In this document: positions 57,662 through 64,000 of the stretch, in pieces | Numbering within the stretch: the stretch's first letter is position 1 | Layout: each line of letters begins with the position of its first letter | DNA from: Polytrichum commune | Lineage: Eukaryota > Streptophyta > Polytrichopsida > Polytrichales > Polytrichaceae | DNA: 64,000 nucleotides | Assembly (NCBI GenBank): GCA_950295325.1 | Contig: OX485807.1 | Span: 21,299,666 to 21,363,665 of the forward strand | Direction: 5' to 3' | Position numbers and translations under genes: made by a program | Notes under the pieces: model-generated | What the model was told of the DNA's origin: nothing | The model's input: only the letters and a program-made list of their open reading frames with translations | Database searches by the model: none

Positions 57662-60399
57662 TTACAATTCATTTGCCAACAATACGGCTTCTCGACAGTG
57701 TTTCTTTGCAACGTCGAGCCTCTCCAACAAGGTAGACTCCTTTTGCGATGCGCTCACAAGCTTCAAATCCATCTCCAACAGCCGTGTTACGCGAATAACT
57801 TCAAATATGAGTTGCTCATTTACTCCATCTTCTAGTTTCACGTTTTCAATTTCTTCCGAAACTTTTTCGATAACAGCACTTCCAGCTGCTGCGATCATGC
57901 TGCCACTTCCAAAAGGTCTGTCCAGAAGTCCACCAAAAATCATGAAAATGTCTGCAAGAATTGCACCTTTCCCCCTGTTGAGAGGGATGTTGATGGTTCT
58001 TTCATACACTCCTGCTGCTTCCTTGGCCTCCTCCACTGAAGGCCCCGCTTCACCACCCCCTGCATATGTGGAGACAGTAGCTCAATAATGCATATTCAGG
58101 GGTAACAGATATCACCAGGTAGGGCGTTCACAGGCAATGGAAATTGTTCTCAAAAAGCATTGGACTGTGCTCGAAGAGAGGAAAAGCTATACTAAACATG
58201 AAATGCTAGAGAAACAAAAGTGGCATGTCAACACACAAGGGCCATGACAGAAAATTGGCAGTAATGAACTCTAGGAAATGATAAAAACCCTTTCCCTTGT
58301 TTAGAATAGTAAGAAGGCCACTCTAAAATCCCTTCCAAAATTTGAGGGTCAAGCGCACAAGTACCTTGGCCGTCAAGTTTGGGAAGGGCCTAGACAAGTG
58401 TCCTACAATGTGAAGAACTCATATGTACATCTTACATATTTAGTAGAATACATCTTATGTCTACAAGTAAAAGATTGAGCTACAAGATGTGTCTGCGAGA
58501 CAAATTCTGTAAGCTGTAGCATTTCCTCGGTGAGAGAAGGTACAAGAGAGAAACTGGGGCAATTCTTAGACTTTGAATGCTTAGACTATGTCTAAAGGCA
58601 TGAGCACCTTTCATAGCAAGGTCACTGTGTAATGGTTGGAGATAGCGTTGAGGCTCTATAAGCTTGAGACAATTACTAGCCAATGCCTCAAGGTTGGAGC
58701 AACTACTAAGTTTACTATGATATGGAACTCATTACTGTTATAGCTAGTAGTGGCCTTGTTTAAGGTATAAACAAATACTTAATTCACTATGCAATGGGAC
58801 TCGGTCCCCTTTGATGCATGGCCCAACAAAAGTAAACTCGTGATATTCACAAAAGAGTTTTAGCTTTAAGAAAACGCAGAACTCGTGGACAAGGAGTCAG
58901 GACCAGTTAATCAGACTCAGGATTTGTCCAAAAAAAATTTGGGTTTAGGGTTCTCACAGGCTGAAACCTTGTTAGACACATGATACAGAACACTCTAACC
59001 AGCTTAATTGAATGACATGAACATTGTACTTCTTCAGATAACATCTAGCCTACAAGGCTTAAGAATTCTACTGGGTTACCCTAACAAACAGTATCGAGAA
59101 TGCCTATTAGGGGTTTATTAAACTGGCAAGCTACCTATCCTGGAAGTTCCTTCAGGATATCCTTCTCACTCAATTCGGTTTAATAATAAGAAGTGTTGAG
59201 TGCTAATTCTTGCCGTGAGCTTCGCAGTTGCGACGGCGTAGGACCAGACCAAAAAGTGACCACAGTAGATTCAGAGAATTACTTACACGGGTCACTACAT
59301 TCTTTTTGACAAAAATAGAGAGAGAGAACACCCTAGCCAGCTTTATCGAATGACATCGACATTGCACTTCTTCAGATACATTTTAGCCTACAAAGCATAA
59401 GAGTTCTACTTGGTTTCCCTCACAAACAATATCGAAATGCCTATAGGGAATTTTGAAACTGGCAAGCTATCCTGGCTCCATAAGGATATCCTGCTCAACT
59501 GGATTCAGTTTGGCAAAAAGCAGTGAGCTTCATCAAAGCTCACACGAAACATGTGAGTCACATTAGCGATGCGTAGAACCAGACCAGTGAACAGAAAGTA
59601 TATTCAGAGAATTACTCACAAAGTCAATGACCAGGTCCTTCATTGTTTTGGATATGATAGAGAGAGAATACCCTGACCAGCTTAATTGAATGACATGGAC
59701 ACTGCACTTCTTCAGATAAAATTTAGCCTATTCACATGCAATATCGAGACTGCCTAATAGGGGAGTTAAGAAACAGGCAAGTAATCCTGGCTCCTTGAGG
59801 ATGTCCATCTCAATTGAATTCAGTTTACTAATAAAGAAGTGATCTTCATCAAAGATTACACATAAATGTATGTCACAGTTCAGATGCGTAGAACCAGAGC
59901 AACAAGTGAACAGACATTATATTCAGAGAATTTCTCAATACAGCTCAGTGACGAGTCCTACATCATTTCGACAAACAAACCTACATATGGGTACATGCAT
60001 CCAATTGTCTGCTCTCAGGTAGGTATACTCACCGAAAACGATACAAAACAAGTTACAGCACAAGTTAAACGCACCTTGCTCAAAATTTAATGCCTCGCGA
60101 GCATCTTCTTCTGACAATCCTCCCTGCCATGATTGATCTGCCGGGCTGTCCGAACTTTCAGAGACGTCCCGCAAGTCGGTTACGTTTAGCGTTTCATTCT
60201 CTACACCTTCTTGTGACTGTGCATACACTCGGCGAGCTTCTCTCAATTTCGTTCTGGAATTAAAACTGCACAAAGGCCCCTCGCCTAACCTACACTGAGA
60301 AGAAGGAGAAAGAAAAGAAGAGCGGAAGGAGATTGAAGGCACAGGATTGTAATGTCGCGTAACTAAAGCGCAACTGTAAGGGACCGATAGGAGCTGCAT
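57662..60399 (-). CDS. Unrecognised protein, probably chloroplast-targeted, two exons
   Basis: Exons are 60399-60075 and 58059-57662, joined in phase (EQ-G-GGEAGP) to give 240 aa with a TAA stop. The first 60 residues are rich in Ser, Arg and Leu with few acids (MQLLSVPYSCALVTRHYNPV, SISFRSSFLSPSSQ), as in plastid transit peptides. An acidic linker follows (about residues 75-110), then a C-terminal domain of about 120 residues: VYERTINIPLNRGKGAILAD, IFMIFGGLLDRPFGSG, MIAAAGSAVIEKVSEEI and two closing helices with RLLEMDLKLV and RLDVAKKHCREAVLLANEL. The Gly/Ala-rich MIAAAGSAV stretch could be a short membrane or packing helix. I do not recognise the family. It lies downstream of the TRM1-type gene on the same strand. 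The 2,015-base intron holds a three-copy repeat. Confidence 0.75.
58995..59965. repeat. Three-copy tandem repeat inside an intron, about 339-bp unit
   Basis: Copies start at 58995, 59333 and 59673 with CTAACCAGCTTAATTGAATG or close variants. They share TTCTTCAGATA, TTTAGCCTAC, CTGGCAAGC, AGGATATCC and GTAGAACCAGA. They lie wholly inside the intron of the 240 aa plastid-type gene. Confidence 0.88.
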
Positions 60400-60736
60400 T
60401 GTGCCAATTTAATCAGTTGAGCTTAATCATATAACAAAACTTTTGATCTTCAGTGAACCGTGTTGTAATTAACAAGGGGAAGTCTGAAATTGGAGAAGTC
60501 TTCCTGATTCCAAAAATTTTCAACTACCGAAACTAGGTCTCAATAAGAAAATGGCACGGAACAAGAAATTTTTGGCAGAAAGATTAGACCGAATTATATC
60601 GAGAACGCGTCTTTGCACGCTACATAAGTGAGAATCTACACAGGAACGAACTAACAGGTGGCTGAAAAGTCCTTCGTCACATGCAAATTACACAGAAAAG
60701 AACTGAAATGACTAAGTAGAATTGCAGCTACACAAT

Positions 60737-60934
60737 CTGCATAGAAGATTGCCGAAGCAAAAAGAGAGCTGGACTTACAAACCCTAAAATTTGCCTAGAA
60801 TCTGCTTGAAAGGGAATGTGTGATGTATGAGGAGCCTGCATAGAAGATTGCCGAAGCAAAAAGAGAGCTGGACTTACAAACCCTAAAATTTGCCTAGAAT
60901 CTGCTTGAAAGGGAATGTGTGATGTATGAGGAGC
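60737..60934. repeat. Perfect 99-bp tandem duplication
   Basis: Two copies with exactly 99-base spacing start CTGCATAGAAGATTGCC at 60737 and 60836, with no visible difference. Ninety-nine is a multiple of three. On the minus strand the frame is open through both copies (33 residues each, QAPHTSHIPFQADSRQILGF and onward), but no gene is otherwise supported there. It is located 340 bases upstream of the 240 aa gene. Confidence 0.95.
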
Positions 60935-61692
60935 CTGCAGTTGAGCTCCTTTGTGAGGCAGGCAGGATATGGCTGCACCATAGCTTTGACTTCTCATCCA
61001 TTTTGGATGATATTCATCAGGGCTTGCCTTTCAAGGACAAGAATTTAAGAGAATACCACCAAATGAAAAAAATTCAACTCCATCTATAAATGTATAAATT
61101 TTTCGATGGGACGGTGTGTATAAATGTCCCCTAGATAGAAATAATTGACGGGCACAATGTAAATGGAAAGTGAAATTTGCAGAGGGGGAATATACTCCTC
61201 TCTGTGTTGGAACTAGAAAGTGACTTTCAGTATGCATGGAAAAAAATGGATTGCATAAAATTGTTGGTGGGGACCCGAGATCATTGTGGCATGTTGCACT
61301 AATTTTTATTTTTCCATGTTAGTCTCATTATTCAAACCTTGCTCAAAGTTTTGGAATGTTTTAGGGTTTGTTTCCATTTTTCAAGAATCTCAAGATATAA
61401 AGTGCAACAAATCCACTCATGCAACATTCAAATTGAGTGATTGCGATGATGACCACATTCCACTCACATGTTTGACAACAAGACAGATCTATTCTCATAT
61501 GTTGGGCCCCCTACCCCACATGGAAGTGCTCGGACATGATATCAATAATTTAATCATTGAAATTGAATATCAATTTCAACTTGTGTTGAATCGTGAAAAT
61601 GCAGTGAGACATGCGTCAAGTGTAGACCTTTCTCTAAATTGCAATTATAAACTGCCTGAAGATTTCTATTCCTCCAAAAGAATGTAGATACA

Positions 61693-63912
61693 CTAAGCTG
61701 CCATAGTCAGAACCCGGGCAATTTCAACACATTGGCTTAAAGAGCAATTAGTTTTTATTGCATTAGGTGCTATATGTGACCGGCTGGCTGCAAATCCTTC
61801 CTGCAAAGTTCCATAATCACACATTTTTAGTCCACAAGCTCAATATTCTTGCTGAACTAGAAGCATAGACTCAGCCTGCTATCCACAGACATCATAAAGT
61901 CTGCAAATGCTTCAAAGAAACAAAGTTTTCATCTCCTTGAATTGGTAAAGTGCGGGTCAGATTATCATACATTAGATTTTTTTTCAAAAAAAGAAACACA
62001 TGTCATCATGTGTGTGGTTTAAATCTAAAATATGACATGTAAATTCAATTTAAGCAGAGATGTGCCCAATCAGACCTGAATGTACAGTGACTGTCTGTTT
62101 GTTACCTCATGCAAAGCAGTAATTAGACGAGCTCGTCTCGGGGTTGAGAATTTTCCCCTCTTTGAAATCTGCATAATGTGTAGAATTTGGTCAGAGAGAT
62201 GACACCCACTAACTGTAATTGATTGACCAAAGCAAATTGCTAGACTTTGACATGTAGCAATCTGACCACCTGTTTGCACCAAGTAGACACTTGAAAAGCC
62301 TTCCACAACTGTTAGGAATTGTGAGCTATTTTTGTCCACAAGAACAACCCAAGGTAAGTTCTTGTGATACCATAGAGTGCTTCGTGCTTTGGCTTTTAAT
62401 GTATGATTATTCTTGAACTATTTTGCTGTGTGGCAGTCTTACATTGCATTAGAACAGTTCAAATCCACATGGAAATCATAGTTTGACATAGAAAAAGACG
62501 AATCAGGAAGCACCTCAAAGTATTGTTCACAAGACTTTCTTACTCACCTCATCAAGCTCAATGTAACCAACTTGTAAATCCGGATGGCTTTCTTCCAGCA
62601 TTACATCAAGGAGTTCCTTCAACTTCCGATCTTCAGCTGAGACAGTGGCCAAATTTCTATAATCGGCACCAGGTTCTAAATCCCTCTCTATCCAGCCCCA
62701 ACACTTGGCCATTTCAATCATATCCTTCAAGTCATTGATGTTATGCAAAGGGCCAGTCCATAGAGGACCACACACAGTCATTGAGGAAGACACCTGGCAA
62801 TAACAAAGCATAAGGATTCTCATTTTCTCCAAATCAGATGTTATTTCTCATATACTATAATTGTTCACACCTTGTAAAGTCCAGATGATTAAAAGGTAAA
62901 TGAAACTACAATGAAAACAAACAATGACAAGACTGTTTCTTCAGTGTCTTTCACTTCGTTCAATGTCTTTGACAAACTTGCTCAAATTCAACAGAACATT
63001 TTGTTGTGGGCCTAACCTCTGAAGGTAATGAGCATAAGCACTTGATGCGGCCAAGAGCATTCCACTGGATGACTTGTGTTTCACCACATATGTTGCAATT
63101 TGCAACGAATTTGTAATGCCTGTGAACAAATTACTCAGCAATTTGCACAGATGCATGACTACAGACCGAACTTCTGAGTAACATATGTTCGATTTCCAAG
63201 CTTCCCCACAGCACGTTTGCCTTTCAATTTGAAACTTCCATATCAAAATACCAATCCTGAGAAACTCGCATCAATGCCTCAATCCCCTAAGTCTATCTAA
63301 AGAAACATGAAGAACTCTTCAACAGATCATTTCGCAATATTCAAATCAGCCCCCTTCCTGAGAAAGGATGCAATCCTCTGTACAATTACAACAACTTTGA
63401 AACTCACACTTTGAAGCCCATGTAAAGAAAAAAGTATAGACTATCACGTTGACATTGATCAGGCAAAAGGTTCACGAAATTGTACATCACAAACTTCCAA
63501 AGGCAAAATTATCATGTAGAAACAATAAATTGTCGAAATTTCATTACAAATTGATGATGAATGTGTCATAATTGCATGACTCTCTTGTTTTCTTCAAATA
63601 TATGCCTCATTGTGCTACTATAAAGAAATTGTTACCATATGAATGATACAAACAATATAGGATAATTACATTATACACCACCCTTTGGAAAATTTTGATG
63701 TAAACACTCACTTTGTCTGAAGCATTTTGTTGGGAAGTACGCGAAGCATGACACGGAAGACAGGGCCGTGAAATGAGTAATGTGAGAATACTGGATAAAC
63801 ATGCATGTTGCGAAGAGCTGCCTCTCGTACCACGCCCCCAATCAGCATTCGCACCCCCAATTCATTGGCAAAACTCATGGGTTTTATGTAGGCCCCATAC
63901 GATGCTAATGCA
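61693..63912 (-). CDS. TRM1: TRM1-type tRNA (guanine26-N2)-dimethyltransferase, 3' exons (partial)
   Basis: Five exons are visible: 63912-63712, 63119-63017, 62793-62548, 62168-62106 and 61800-61693. All have GT-AG borders with matching phases and end at TAG. The 5' exons with the SAM-binding core lie beyond the window. The first visible exon reads SYGAYIKPMSFANELGVRML, then SHYSFHGPVFRVMLRVLPN. The next holds a zinc-type cluster (CNICGETQVIQW, then CLC). Next comes CGPLWTGPLHN with MLEESHPDLQVGYIELDE. Then RARLITALHE, and last GFAASRSHIAPNAIKTNC. This order is that of TRM1, which makes m2,2G26 in tRNA. It matches the plant branch that I recall as distinct from the main nuclear TRM1 and may act in an organelle (inference). 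The 63017-63119 exon lies in a different frame from the longest open frame over it. Confidence 0.88.
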
Positions 63913-64000
63913 CTTGCGAACATACATGCAAAAACATGTTATTCCTGATCACACAAAGAGCATCTCATAAGTTTTGAGGGCCCTCACAATTACATGCTCG

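Noticed and set aside
61286-61687. 133-codon plus-strand frame
   Set aside because: It lies against the 3' end of the TRM1-type gene, has no recognised motif, and reads into that gene's 3' untranslated side. A real small gene cannot be fully excluded.
62941-63246. 101-codon minus-strand frame as a TRM1 exon
   Set aside because: Its peptide does not fit the family. The exon in another frame at 63017-63119 fits motif, phase and splice sites.

Overview
The window is nuclear DNA of a land plant. The evidence is a plant nodulin-like (NFD4-type) major facilitator gene, GT-AG introns in reconstructed genes, plant telomere-type TTTAGGG and telo-box motifs, and a predicted chloroplast-targeted protein. 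The lineage cannot be fixed from sequence alone. The many diverged small DNA transposons and the AACCGGTT-rich satellite do not identify it, although a seedless plant would fit.

Five cellular genes are supported. eL36 (2121-2453, minus) is a ribosomal protein with an intact, intronless coding region and a telo-box in its leader. A six-exon gene (9192-11482, plus) encodes 256 aa resembling proteasome assembly chaperone 1. A three-exon gene (15940-19412, minus) encodes a 600 aa NFD4/nodulin-like MFS transporter. A two-exon gene (57662-60399, minus) encodes a 240 aa unrecognised, probably plastid protein. The last five exons of a TRM1-type tRNA dimethylguanosine methyltransferase (61693-63912, minus) run off the right edge. 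Exon phases agree at every junction I propose.

The space between genes is dominated by repeats and mobile elements. At 5606-8080 there is a satellite of 72-bp units with invariant spacing and a 7-unit (504 bp) higher-order repeat, flanked by GC-rich foldbacks. From 21 to 61 kb there are several miniature transposon families with recognisable ends and target duplications: PIF/Harbinger-like elements with TAA/TTA duplications, a MULE-like hairpin with 9-bp duplications, a 93-bp hairpin nested inside a PIF-like element with 10-bp duplications, TA-flanked foldbacks of about 220 bp, and a TTAAGGTAGA-ended family in at least eight places. One tRNA-derived SINE has an A-tail and a 12-bp duplication.

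The most complex structure is 35.0-45.9 kb. It looks like an old, roughly 7-kb element with inverted ends, transposase-like remnants on the minus strand, and a decayed multi-exon gene with a ParB/Srx-like DGNH motif on the plus strand. A 3,820-bp, TG...CA-ended element with a 5-bp AGTTG duplication has inserted into that plus-strand gene. The insert carries its own minus-strand coiled-coil protein gene, broken by one frameshift in a GA tract.

No rRNA, ordinary tRNA or CRISPR array was seen. Long stretches (11.5-14.4, 21.6-24.7, 30.8-32.4, 48.0-52.1 and 53.4-56.8 kb) hold no gene I can support.
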